Shown: positions 34,531 through 45,658 of the stretch, piece by piece
How the letters are laid out: each line of letters begins with the position of its first letter
Position numbering within the stretch: position 1 is the stretch's first letter
Source: Staphylotrichum longicolle
Lineage: Eukaryota > Ascomycota > Sordariomycetes > Sordariales > Chaetomiaceae
Length of the DNA: 64,000 nt
NCBI GenBank assembly: GCA_019096155.1
Contig: JAHCVI010000001.1
Span: 15,153,243 to 15,217,242, forward strand
Direction: 5' to 3'
The notes under the pieces: generated by a model
The model's database searches: none
What the model was told of the DNA's origin: nothing
The model's input: only the letters and a program-made list of their open reading frames with translations
Position numbers and translations under genes: made by a program

Positions 34531-34592
34531 AATCCCTGCCCATCCCTGCCCATCCCTGCCCATCCTTTGCCCATCCTCACCCATCCCTGCCC
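34531..34592. repeat. tandem decamer repeat (CATCCCTGCC)
   Basis: About six imperfect copies of CATCCCTGCC lie in the upstream region of the Rxt3 gene. Three are identical or nearly so. Confidence 0.75.
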
Positions 34593-35071
34593 GCTCGGCT
34601 CTTGTTTTTTTTTCGCGTTCCACCTTCCCCAGTTCGGCCACAGCCAGCCCGTCAGAACCCGCGCAACCCACCCAATCAAGCCAGGGGCGTTTCTGCTGCC
34701 GCAAGCTCGGGCCAGGCAGGAAGCTGGTCGGTTTTGCGGGACCAAATCTGCATGTCGGGTGATCCAACCGCTTGTTCCTTTCCCCAGACCGCAGCAGCCC
34801 AGAAGGAACAAGGCGCAAAATTTATCGTTGCTTCCCGCGTCCCAGGACCGGGCTTCTCCTCCTCCACAACCCTCGAACATCGGTTTTCGTCGGGCTGGCC
34901 GACCTCCCCATCGCGTCGCGCCTCGATCGCCATATCCTTCTTCCATTTTCGACTTGCTGTCGCAAGCAGCCAGTCAGCCACGGGGCGCCGACTCGAAGGC
35001 GGACCCGAGCACGCGCGACCACTGTCGGCCACTGAGCGATTGTTTCAGGCCACCGTCACAAAGCCGGCGCG

Positions 35072-38000
35072 ATGGACCCGAGGCAACCGCCTCAACATCC
35101 CTTCACGCGGAACGGTGCCTCGCCGTTCAGCAGGCCATCGTTCCCGCCCTCAACAGCCACCGCTGCCTCGCAGCCGCCGTATCCGCCCGGTGCATCACAT
35201 GCTCCCCCGACCGCCGGCCCGTATCCCGAGATGCACGCACGCAAACAATCCGATCCACCTCCGTACTATCCCTCCCGCCAATACCCGCCCGAGCACGGCC
35301 CGGGTCCGATACCGCCCTCGGGGCATTCTCGACATCAAAGCACGTCGTCGATCACGTCCGGCCCGGCCATGACTCGGGGCATGCCGCCACCGAACTCTCC
35401 GCCCCAGCAGCAGCAACAACCGGGCCAGGGACCAAACAACCATCAAATGGGCGGACCTTACAGCCTACCACAGCCACGTGCGCCTCCAGTTTCTGTAGGG
35501 CCGCCGACCGCGTTTCCGCGACGCGAGCTTCCTGCGCTGGACTCGCTCCCGAGAACCGGCAGCTCGGGTAGCAGCATGTCGATATCGTCGATGCTCGGCG
35601 GGCCTCCGCCTCCACGCGAGTCAGCAGCGCCGCCTCAGTACAATCCAGGCCCTTCTTCGACCGCTCCTGGTCCGCCTTACAGCCAGTCCCTGCATGCATC
35701 CCCTCGAACGCAGCCGACAACGGGTCCCGATTACTCCACCTTCCGACGACCTCAGACCCCAGAACACCACCGAATGTACGAGGGTCGTGATCCCAGAGCA
35801 GCCCCTGCTGGCTCCCCGCCCGCCTATCACTCGACCCCCGAACTGCAGCGATATGGGACACCACAGGCCTATCCTCAGAGGGGCCCTCCATTACCCTCGG
35901 CGGAACAAGGAAGAGACCCCGGGCGACTGTCGGGCGGCCCAATGCCTCGACCGATGAGCCCTCCAAGGCCGTACTCGAATGCTGGCCCTCCGCGACAGGT
36001 TGAAGCAGGCCGGCCGCCGACCGAGATGTATCCGCACAGGGAGGAACTCCGGCCTTCAGAGGAATACAACCCAGAGCGCCCTATCAGGGTCATGAAATAC
36101 GAAGAGCAGAGGTACATGTCGGAACGAGAGCGGCAAGAGCGTGAACGCCATGAGCGGGAGATGGAGATTCGCGAGAGAGAATTGCGTGAGAGAGAACTCC
36201 GCGAGAGGGAGCGCCGGGACATGGCCATGGCTGCTGCGGAGTCGGGTCAGGCAAGACCACATGGGATCCACCAACAAGAGTACATCCGCCAGATGGAACA
36301 ACGGGCGCAGCAGTACAGCCGTGCTCCAGACCCGAGAGACTGGACCAGACCCGGCTTCGAGCCGGCACGGGCGCCCTATGATCCTACGATGCAGCCTCCG
36401 CGACACCATGATTATCCGCCCAGCACAGGACCTCATTACAACGGACCCCATCCCTATGCCTCAGGTCCGGCTGATCGCCACCATCCACCGCCACATGCTG
36501 CGCACCAGCACGGCCTTCCACCTCCAGGCGCTCCGCACCCACAGTCGTACGACTCTCCGGATCGACAGCGCATGAGCGGAATGAATGTGGACCGACCACA
36601 TCCACAGCAGGTCCCTCCGCGCACGCGCGAGGAGGCCTCCGTCCCCCCTCCGTCAGTTGCCTATGGTGGCATGGGGCCTTCAATGTACGAGCCGTCCCGC
36701 AACCGCAGCATTGAGGAGATAAGTACTCCGCACGGTCACCAGCGGAGCTTGTTGGGAGTTCAAGAGATCAACCGAAAGGGCCGCATTTCTCCACTTCCAC
36801 AGGCTGTTCAGGGCGCCCAGCCGCAGCTGGCTGGTCCGGCCGGGGAGCCAGGCATCAAGAGCGAATTCGGGCGCATGTTCTCCGGCATAGGGACCGGAGT
36901 CGGCACCCTCTCGAGCCCTGTTCCCGCAGGTGCCCAATTGGCGTATGGCGGTGCGGGTCTTCTTCGCCGTGAGGAGTTGGATGCTCCTCAGGAGCCACCG
37001 GTAGAGGTGGTCAAGACAACAGGGCGGGGCAAGCGGAGGAAGCTGAAGGAGGAAGACGATGAGGCCAGCAACGGCAGGCTGACGCCTGTCGGGGGCCGGG
37101 CCAAGAAGGCCAAGGGGCACCATCATCACCAGTATGCTTCATTCTTTTTTCTTCTCCTGTATGCCGAGACTAACGCGAAGCAGTCACCACCACCACCACC
37201 ATCATCACAACTTGGACCAGGTCGCGTCCCCCGCGCTTGCAGGCAACACCCCGTTCAGGAACGTCAAGGGATCAACAGCAGTTCCCTCACCGACATCGGG
37301 CCCAGCCAAGGATCTACCAAGTGGCCACCACCACCACCACCATCATCACCATGGGGCTGCCCGACCTGCCCCACCGAGCGCCAGGGCTGCCCCACCACCC
37401 CGGAGCCCTTCTCCTGTTATCCTCCCGAAGCCCAAACAAACCGTGTCTTCCAAGGCAGTCTTGGACAGCGTGGCTGACCGCCCACGAACTCATCTCGGCG
37501 ATGTAGTGTACGAGCCGACTCTCAAGCGGGCCCGTCTGCAGGATCCGCGCACTGGACGGCCGCCACGCAGCGGATACAAGTCGACACCCAAACCGCTTCC
37601 ATGGGACTTGATCGAAGGCAAAGAGAACTGCACACTGATGGTCAAGATTGGCAAAGAGCACCTGAGCCGTGCTGCACGCGAAGAAATAACTTCCCGACGG
37701 GCCGTCTGGGGCACAGATGTGTACACCGATGACTCGGACGTAGTCGCGGCTTGCATCCATGCCGGGTGGATCCGGGGTGAGTGGCCCGACGATGTGGATG
37801 TCAGCATGCTGGGGCTCGACGAAGGGTACAGCGTATCCGACGTGCGAGCCTTGCTCCATGGCCCGCGCAAACGGCGTCAAGGAGAAGTCTGGCACGTCTC
37901 AGCAGGGATCGTCTGCGTTGTCGGTCCTGACCGAACCACCCAAGAACGGGCCCATGCCTGTTCCCGAGAAACGCGACCCTCACGTCACGCTGCTCATCCT

Positions 38001-38751
38001 CCCGCGCCTGGAGAAATACGCCTCGACCACCCGCTTCGGCATCACGTCGCGCGAGTTCGGCGGACCTGTGGGCGACGACGAAGCCCACCAGCGCGCCATC
38101 CACGACGGGATTAGCTTCATGGTCATCGGCCTGCGATGGGTGACCAACGGCGGTGCGTCGCAGAACCGGCTCAGGGGCAAAGAGAGGCGCGAGAGGATCC
38201 GCAAGGCGCTGGCGGAGGTGGAGATGGCACCCGCGTGGATCAGCCGCCCAGCTAATCGTGACTCCAGCAGCAATGGACAGGACGGGGCGGAGAGAGAGGG
38301 GGATGCGGGGCTTGGTTGGTGGAAGCGGACTGCAAGCAAGCCCTCCAGCGAAGGAGATAAGGAGAACCAGAATCGGGTGACTGGCGGAGAAAAGCAGCAG
38401 CAGCAGGCCGTCGAGGAGGCTACCCGCATAGATGAGCGGGATGTCGGAGACGCGCGAGTTGAAAAGGGGATGGAGGTCGAGGCCCGCAGTGAAGATGCTG
38501 AACCGGCCAAGAAGGACGAGCCACCCAAGGATGAGGATGCCACCGCGGCCGAAGAGCGAGTTGAGGCAACGTCGACCGAGAAAGTGCCTCTCGGAGCGAC
38601 CGGGAACAAGGATCCCGAGGCACCGGCGACTGAGAAGCAGTCCGAGGAAGCACAAGTGGACAAGAAGCCTCAGGGGGTGCCCACAGAGAATGGGGCGGAG
38701 TCCGCGAAGGAGGCAGAGACAGCTGAGCCAGAGAAGGCCGCTGAGGCGTAG
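35072..38751 (+). CDS. Rxt3-like subunit of the Rpd3L histone deacetylase complex
   Basis: Exon 1 is 35072-37131; exon 2 starts at 37184 (donor GTATGC, acceptor AAGCAG, branch CTAAC). The join lies inside a run of 13 His; a second run of 9 His follows. The Pro/Gln/Ser-rich N-terminus contains a charged Arg/Glu coiled coil at about residues 345-400. The Rxt3 domain follows the His runs (RTHLGDVVYEPTLKRARLQ, ENCTLMVKIGKEHLSR, WGTDVYTDDSDVVAACIHAGWIRGEWPDDVDVS). It continues as VLTEPPKNGPMPVP, then KRDPHVTLLILPRLEKYASTTRFGITSREFGG. The frame must change between about 37830 and 37910. An intron with donor GTATCC at 37833 and an acceptor at 37881, 37902 or 37905 would restore it; an indel is the alternative. 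The C-terminus is Glu/Ala-rich. Total is about 1200 residues. Rxt3 acts in gene repression in Rpd3L. Confidence 0.85.
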
Positions 38752-39423
38752 GGACTGCTCTCCCCTTTTCCCGGCTCGACAGAAACAGAATCAATCGATG
38801 TGTTAAGGTTTATCCTCACTCGGAATGTTTGTTGGTGTATGTACCTAAGCTGCACTCTTGATACCTTGGTGGTTTGTTTGTTTGTTTGCTCGCTTGACGG
38901 TTGGCTGTAGAGCATGGTGGCGTTTTGGAAGGGGCGAGAGATCAGCAGCATGGTGCGGATGGCAGTGTTAGGTGTATAATGCATTGCGGCGAAACGCGCA
39001 GAGACAAGCTTGGCTGTTAATAATATGCTTCAGAATGGAGGGTTTGATCTCCGTGAGTGATACATTGATATGTTACAATATCATACAAGGGACAAGCGAC
39101 GCGATGTCCCGGTCCGGAGCTGCCATCTTAGAGATCGCATCCAGATGAGTTCAGCCACATGCCCCTCTCCTACAAAACAACCCCCTGAGGACTCCCACCA
39201 GTCGATCCTTTGTTTCGATTTTCGATGACGGCGGCCGGGCGTTGTTTTCCCAATCAAATCCCCGTTGTCGTTCCCTCCGCCCATCTCTTCTAATCGAATC
39301 CAAACACTCAATCGAAACCTCAACCCCGTCCTGGGGCTCCCTGAACCAACCCAGGCGATATTTAGCTCAACTCCTCGACAACACTAGCACCGGCAACAAT
39401 GCGTCAATCATGCTCAAAGCTCC
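38752..39423. other. intergenic, convergent 3' flanks
   Basis: This lies between Rxt3 (plus) and the Sdh8-like gene (minus). Nothing else was seen. Confidence 0.6.
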
Positions 39424-39903
39424 CTAGAAGTCGGTACACCGCCCGTTGAAGCTCCAGTCCCCCTTGCTGCCCCAGCGCAGCGGCTCGTTCTTGGGCCCGC
39501 CCACCTCGCCCGTCACGGGGTTCGTGTCGCCCTGGAACTCGGGCGGCGCGCCCTGCCGCATGCCGCCGCTGAAGCTGCCCGCGCTGGGGTCGCTTGCTGC
39601 TCCCGCGGAGGCCGACTGTGTCTGCGCTTGTGGAGGGGCCGAGGAGGAGGAAGGGGTGGTGACGTGGCGCGACGTGGCGAGCGGGTTGTTGGTCTCGGAG
39701 GATGGGGTGGAGGAAGGGATGGTGTTGTGGCTCGAGAGGGCGGCTTCGGCGGCGCGCTGGAGGCGCTCGAACTCGGCTTGTTGGTCGGCGGGGAGGCGCG
39801 GCGGGGCGGGGGAGTTTTGGAGGAAGGAGGAGTGGCGGGTTGTTGTGAGCGGGGAGAGACCGCGGGAGGGGAGGGTGCGCAGGGGCCGGAGGAGGCGGGA
39901 CAT
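39424..39903 (-). CDS. succinate dehydrogenase assembly factor 4 (Sdh8/SDHAF4 family)
   Basis: A single exon of 159 residues. The Arg/Ser/Thr-rich N-terminus without acidic residues (MSRLLRPLRTLPSRGLSPLTTTRHS) is a mitochondrial presequence. The C-terminal DUF1674 signature is intact: NPVTGEVGGPKNEPLRWGS, then GDWSFNGRCTDF at the very end. Family members are matrix chaperones that bind flavinylated SdhA before it joins SdhB, limiting oxidant damage. The low-complexity Ser/Ala/Gln middle is longer than in yeast but the diagnostic C-terminus is exact. Confidence 0.9.
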   Translation of the reverse strand: MSRLLRPLRTLPSRGLSPLTTTRHSSFLQNSPAPPRLPADQQAEFERLQRAAEAALSSHNTIPSSTPSSETNNPLATSRHVTTPSSSSAPPQAQTQSASAGAASDPSAGSFSGGMRQGAPPEFQGDTNPVTGEVGGPKNEPLRWGSKGDWSFNGRCTDF

Positions 39904-40941
39904 TTTCGTTTTCTGTGCTTTTTCTCTTATGTTCTGGTTGAAAAGTGGTTGGTTGGCTTAAGTCGTTGTCAAGCAGAGACGTTGTTTCAATGCAGGCAGA
40001 GCTGTTCTTGCGTGACGGCGCAGGTGGTTGCTCAGGTTGCAAGTGATAAGAAGGGGGAGATTTAGCTGCAGAGAAATGCAGTGAGCAGAGGTCGGACGAA
40101 AATTATGGATTCCGAGGCAATGACGGAAGAAGGTGGGCCCTCCTGCGGTTCGCGGGATGTGGGTCCGGAAGAGGCACAGGACGCCCGGCGCCACTCCGTT
40201 GCAGCCGAATCCCAACCCCACAACATCGAACTGGGCTCCTCCTGGGCAGAAAAAGGCGTCCACCACAATCACTTACACCATTGCGGCATCTCCATTTCTT
40301 ACCAAAGGTACTGAGAAAACCGGAATACTTGATCAACCAAAGTGAAATCGAATTCAAGATCATTACACCCTCTTTTCCTCTTTTTCTCCCTTTTTTTTTA
40401 TTTCTCTCTTTTCTTCTTCTTTTCCCTTCCTCTCCTTCCCTTTTTCCCTTCTTCTTTTTCTTCTATACTTTTCTTTCCTTCTTAATGACTTTTATTTGAC
40501 ATTGTTTCAGAATAACACCTAGCTTATCAAGACCTAAAGGCATTATAACGCCTCAAGTTCCGTTTGGGTGTACGGATTTTCTTTTGGCGACGGGATGCTC
40601 GGCATCTCCCAGACTAAAAGAACGGATGTTGCCATTTGTATTGGTGATGTTGCGACTTTTTCCCTTGGATCAACCCGGGTATGATCGGGACGGAGAGTGT
40701 GCCATGTACTCCGAGATGGTCACTGACAAACAAGCACGATTTGTGATGCTGCAAAAGAAGTAAAACGATTGAAACAAGTTGAAAAGTCTGGAATTCCTGA
40801 TTGAGCGAATGTGCTAGGTACCTCAACTCGCAACATCCCCCTCGCAACACCACAACCACAGGCTTTCCTTCACTCCACTAGCGACAGACAGTGAACTGTG
40901 GACTACCAACAAAAGCGACCCCGACCTAAACCCCAACCTCT
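39904..40941. other. intergenic with a long pyrimidine tract
   Basis: The left part is the promoter of the Sdh8-like gene. No gene was seen. A long C/T tract lies at 40367-40483. Confidence 0.6.
40367..40483. repeat. polypyrimidine (C/T) tract, about 117 bp
   Basis: Nearly all bases are C or T, with only a few A interruptions. Mirror-like purine/pyrimidine tracts can form triplex DNA. It sits between two minus-strand genes. Confidence 0.8.
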
Positions 40942-41234
40942 TCAGCGCGGCTCGCCGCAGGTGTTGGCCGTCTGGCAGACATTGTTGGACCCGACCACGC
41001 CGCAGCAAAACAGCCCGCCGCAGCACTGCCGGCCGATGGCGGCGCTGGCACGCTTGTTGCATCGTCCGAGGTTGCCGACGCACTGTCTCTCCTGGAGCTG
41101 TTGTCTGTCAGTCGATGCACTCAACTTGGAGATGAGACGGCCTAGGAAGGTACCTCGGCAGGGACCTCGGCCGGGATGGCGCTGGCCACGGCCAGGGCGG
41201 CAAAGGTGATGGCGATGAAGCTTATGAGCTGCAT
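40942..41234 (-). CDS. small secreted protein with eight cysteines (effector-like)
   Basis: Exons 41234-41154 and 41097-40942 (donor GTACCT, acceptor ACAACAG, branch CTGAC) join in phase 0 to give 78 residues. A signal peptide (MQLISFIAITFAALAVASA) and a short acidic pro-like stretch (IPAEVPAE) precede the Cys-rich part. Cysteines at 33, 40, 52, 53, 58, 59, 68 and 74 form the pattern C-x6-C-x11-CC-x4-CC-x8-C-x5-C. The order differs from hydrophobins (C-CC-C-C-CC-C). Four disulfides are possible, and a knotted fold is conceivable. I recognise no named family. A TATA-like ATAAATAG lies 114 bp upstream. It borders the accessory island to its right. Confidence 0.82.
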
Positions 41235-42246
41235 GTCGGCGTTTGATGTGATTTGCGTTTGCGAGGTTGCTATCGTGTGGCAGGTTTGTTCAAGTTGATG
41301 GTTTGAGAGGAGAAGAGAAATATGAGCTGGGAAAGGTTGTGGGCGGTCTATTTATCCTTCTCAAGAGTCCCTATGTCCTTTCCAGTCGCCACTTTTTCTC
41401 CTTTCTGAAGAAACAATAATGGACCACGATCCTTCCAACAATGGGAACCGTCCTACAGCCTCAAATTCGCGCAAGATCGGCGTTGGCCGTCTCTTCTGTT
41501 GGGCTTCTCGCACTTCGAACCTAGACATCCTCGCATTCATCGTGTATTGTTCCACTTTTCAACGTTGTAGCCGGCCATTAAAGACATGTGAATGTGTCTC
41601 ATCTTTATGCTGTGTCTCTGAAACATTGGTTGTTCCGACGAATAAGCAGCGCTTTCCGCTGTCCTAGCACCAGCAGTGCGAGCTTATATTGGACTATCGG
41701 ACTAAGAGTGGATTTAGATTCTTGGGAAGCTCGGGAAGGAAGCTGGCTTTTCCGGATAGTGTAACCTGCGCCTCCTTAATCGTTCCACGAACGTCGCAGT
41801 TGCAATCGGTAGGCTCCCGAACCGAGGCGCAGATGTCAACCTAGGCGCACATGACAGCCATATCAACTTATGGTCATCGCTGCGGTAACTATCGTCGTCC
41901 TGGAAAGCGATAATTTGTGACCCAAGGTGAACATGGAGTAGGCAGGGAGTGAATCCAAGGCAGGGCATATAGACTCACTACGAAAAGAGGTGTGACCAAA
42001 TTGTGAGAAGGGCGCGCGAAGCACTCGTTCGCGACAAGAAAGCAAACTCAACAATCGATCCCCCCAACCCCCCCTTCCTTACTAGAACGTCGTTTCTTGC
42101 TCTACCGCTGCCACCACCACATGGGCAGACGCCCGGCCCAATTCCCTGTCACCATGGCCACCAAGCTTACAAAGAGAGAGCGCTTGTGGTGAAATTCTGC
42201 CCACCAACCACCAAGCAGACTGCCGAACCCGTCAAGCCTTTGCTGA
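41235..42246. other. intergenic, no gene seen
   Basis: Promoter of the secreted protein on the left, 3' flank of the Pro/Gln-rich gene on the right. No other feature was recognised. Confidence 0.55.
41348..41355 (-). promoter_or_regulatory. TATA-like element (ATAAATAG, minus)
   Basis: It lies 114 bp upstream of the start of the eight-cysteine secreted protein, a normal spacing. Confidence 0.4.
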
Positions 42247-42449
42247 TTATTTCCCGCTCGACCGCTGCTTCAGCCGCTGGTACAGGCCCGGGCGCGTCTC
42301 GGGGGACGGGGCCCGCTCGTCTCGCTGGAGGATCGGGCGGCCCGGGCGCACCGTCGGCGCCGCGGAGGGTGGCTGTCTCCGTCCCGCTGCAGCAATGTAC
42401 GATGCCTCCGCCTCCGCCAGCACCTGTGCCCGCGCCTGAGCCCGAACCT

Positions 42450-42480
<31 letters not shown>

Positions 42481-44961
42481 GGCCTGGGCCTGGGCCTCCT
42501 CCGGCGACAGACGGTGAGTCGCCACCGACGCCGGCCGCGGGTCCTGCGCTGATTGTCCTTGCTGCGGCGGCGCGAAGCCCATTGATGAGGACCGCCGGGG
42601 GTTCGGCGCCGCCGCTGAGTCTTGTGCGGGCCGTTGTGCTTGCTGCTGCTGCTGCTGCTGTGGCTGGACGCCCACTGAAGACGAAGGCGACCATGAGAGC
42701 GGTAGCCCCATGTCGTATGCTTGGTGTGCTAGGTGTGCTTGTAGCTGCTGTGGCCCAGAGCCAATTGAATCGGGGGACCAGGGAGGTGGCGGCGCCACGT
42801 CTGGAGCTTCACCCTGCGGCGGGGGAGACTCGGGGCTGTCAGAGTGATGACGACTAGAATGCCGACGACTGGACTGATGTTGACTCTCCTGGACCGGCGG
42901 TGGGGCTGGGGCCGGGGACGGGGCCAGGGCGGTTGCGCTCAGCTCATGCTGGGGCGGTGCTGTCTGGCCATCGTCCAACTGGCGGGGTTGGTCCGGCACG
43001 CGGACTTGTTGTGCCGAATAATAATGACGCAGACTTTCACGCCGTTGTGCGGGAGACGGGAAGGGATCACTGAGTTCATGTCGGAGAGGCAAGGTGTGGA
43101 CCGTCTCCTGTTTGCGGAGCTGACTCTGACGCTGAGGGGAAGGGTCACGCAGACTCTCACGCCCGACGGTCGTCTGGGCTGGAGGGGTTACACTAAGTTC
43201 ATGCCGGGCGTGCGCTGTCCTGTCGGTTTCCAGTCTGTCTAACTGACTGTTCTGGTGCGATGGCGCCGGATCCCGAGCCTGGTGCTGTTCCGGATTTTCA
43301 CGCAGACTATCGCGCCGGCGGCGACTCTCCTGGGCGGCCGAGGCCGCGGGCTGCGCCAGGGCCGGGGGAGTGGCGTCAAGCTCATGCCGAGTGGGCACGG
43401 GCTGCTTGGTTTCCAGTTCTTGGGTGGGTTGCTGACTGCTGGTGGTGCCCGGCAGTTCAACAACAGGCTCATGGACCTCGGGCCTTTCCCGGGCTATCGG
43501 CAGCTCGAGTGGGGGAGGGGTCAGTCGACGATTTGGTAATTCGACTGGCGGAGGGGTCAGCCGACGGTTGGGCAGCTCAACTGGAGGCGGGGTTGGCCGA
43601 CGGTTGGGCAGCTCGATTGGGGGCGGAGATGGCGGACAGGTAGGCAACTGGACTGGGGTTGGGGTCGGCTGACGAGTGGGCAACTGAATGGGCTCTTCCT
43701 GCGGCTTGGTCCTTGGGGTGGAAGGTGTGGGTGATTCTGGGGCTTGGACTGGGACAGCACCCACGGGAGCCGGCGGCATGACCGGTGTGGATGGCTGGAC
43801 CGGTGTGGCGATCGCAGGCCCAGCGGTGGTGGCGTACGAGGACTGTGGTGTAAGAGGAGGCCCGATGGGCGTCTCGGCGAGGTTATCGTCCCAAGGAGTT
43901 GTCTCAGGGCTGCTGATGGGGCTGACCTCGTCGGCGTCATACCAGGGGCTGGCCTGCTCCGTCGGGACAACCGAGGGCGGAATCCTGGGCTTGTGGTCGG
44001 GCTCGAGAACATAATATCGAATGTTGGTTCGAGTTGCCTCGACAACCTCGGCTTCGTTTCTGAGAAAACTGTAGTCCCGGGTGTCTCCATGTGCTTCTCC
44101 AAGGCCGAAGCGGAAGAGAAGTTGACGTCCTTGCGCTGCCCGAAACAGGCCAGACACTTGTAGTAGGCCCTGCGGTTGTCGAATGACGCACACGCCATGA
44201 CATGGCAAGCAGCCAGCATCTCCGAGTAGACAACAGGTTCGCCGTCTTGCGAGAATCTGACGGCGCTGTAGTCGGCCACCTCGAGGAAGCAGTGCTGACA
44301 GATGAATCCCCATCGCAGCGGCGTTTTGTCAGCTTGCTGCTCCCCTAACAACGAGATCTGGCTCGCATCGGCCTTGCCAGCCTGGCAGAGAAGAGCGCCG
44401 TAGCAGAAGTCGAACCGTCTTGTTTCCGGCAGCGGACCCGACGTGTCGAGGTCGGGTTTGGCCACGTCCATGCGGCGCATGAACTGCGCCAGCGCCTCCT
44501 CGATCTCTTCTTTCAGCCACTTCACTCGGGTCCAGAGTGCCCCTCCGAGACTCTCGGCGCTGTCGCCTGGCTGCCCGGGCTCCCCTTCGGATTTGAGCTT
44601 GGCCAGATCCGAGAGGACCGTCTTGAGCTCGGGTTGGAGCCTGAGAACCTGAGCCATCGCCTCGTCTTGGGAGGGAAGAAGAGTCAGCTAAGCCGCTAGC
44701 CCAACATTCACTCATGAATATTCTGAATAAGAGCCATCATTTACCATCGAGCCCCTGCCTGCCAAATGTGGACATGACATAGTTGACGCGCACCGCCAAT
44801 TCAAACCCACTCGTCGCCGCGCCGGGGTTTTGGGCCTCATCCTCAGCTCTGATCTGGCTGCTTTTGGCATTTATGATGCGCTGTGCCGAGGTCACGGCTC
44901 CGACGACGGCACACACGGCCGAGACGACAGAAGCCGCGGATGTGAGATGAGCAGGATCCAT
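42247..44961 (-). CDS. large Pro/Gln-rich protein with Cys/His clusters, family not recognised
   Basis: Exons 44961-44745 and 44665-42247 (donor GTAAAT, acceptor CCCAAG) give about 878 residues if one frame change near 44070 is bridged. The N-terminus (MDPAHLTSAASVVSAVCAVV) and following helices resemble fungal HeLo-like or STAND N-termini, but weakly. A Cys/His region at about residues 155-235 could bind zinc: CQHC, then CHVMAC, then CLACFGQRKDVNF and a following H. After METPG the frame switches to RDYSFLRNEAEVVEATRTNI; loss of one C from a CCCC run would explain it. The C-terminal 600 residues are disordered. They hold 13-residue repeats (PTPPPVELPNRRL), RHEL/RESLR repeats, a Gln run and an (AQ)n stretch. 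Function unknown. It opens the accessory island and is divergent from the dynamin gene. Confidence 0.72.
42430..42497. repeat. GCCTGA/GCCTGG hexamer repeat, encodes (AQ)n
   Basis: About eleven hexamers near the 3' end of the minus-strand Pro/Gln-rich gene encode alternating Ala-Gln. A CTG run encoding poly-Gln follows at 42641-42660. Confidence 0.85.
43495..43690 (-). repeat. 39-bp coding repeat (PTPPPVELPNRRL)
   Basis: Four to five imperfect 39-bp units encode 13-residue Pro-rich repeats. Degenerate edges extend to the next Pro/Thr block. Confidence 0.8.
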
Positions 44962-45658
44962 TAGTCTGTTCAAGCAAGACAATAATACATCGCGGGAACG
45001 TGGGACTTGGTGAACAAGAACCAGAACTTAGGGGTGCGACAAGAGCAGCATCAAATCACGCAAGGCCTGGGGAGACAACACCTTCAATATTGAACCGGGA
45101 GAACACCGGACCCGAGAGAGCCGCATCGGCGTGGCTGTGCACAGCTGCAGGCTCTTGACCGGGCAATCACTTGCGGGGGATGCCGGACGTGGTCTGCTCG
45201 GATAGGCCGGGCTTCACAGAGCCTCGCCCCGTTTGGGGAACCCGGCTCGACGAGACTCACCGCATTCCTAGGTGCAGGTCTACTAAACGCCACAGGGTTG
45301 CGCTGAAGGCGTAATTTTCAGGTTTCCATCAGCTCGATGCAGCCACAGGGGAGCCCAAGGCAGCCAGTTCTCAGCAGTGTGGCACTCGTGTGCGCCTGGG
45401 CTGAACAGCGTCGACTGCTCGAGCGCTTATCAGCCCACCGCCCACCATCAGATCGGCTCTCAGTTGCGGCTGAGCAGAGAGCCGCATCCGCCGAGAACGG
45501 TTAGATTCTTTGTGCGTTTTAGACGGAGCGTATTCGTACCGTAGACACAAGTACAGATTATCCCGCCGGCCCCTCAAGGCTCGAGGACGAGGACGGGGAG
45601 CTCTCAGGCCACCTCTGTAGGCCCATTCTCGCCACTGTTCTCAAGACTCATTGCAGCC
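44962..45658. promoter_or_regulatory. divergent promoter region, Pro/Gln-rich gene and dynamin-like gene
   Basis: These 697 bp separate two divergent starts. No gene was seen. Small minus-strand frames have no motif. Confidence 0.45.

Larger units (their letters stand above)
32980..35071. other. long gene-free region with divergent promoters
   Basis: The left end is the promoter of the sedolisin gene and the right end the promoter and leader of Rxt3. Frames of up to 213 codons (for example 34305-34946 minus, 33567-34178 minus) show no motif. A decamer repeat lies at 34531-34592. Confidence 0.5.

Noticed and set aside
40942..41234. Hydrophobin
   Set aside because: Eight cysteines are present, but their order is C-C-CC-CC-C-C rather than C-CC-C-C-CC-C.
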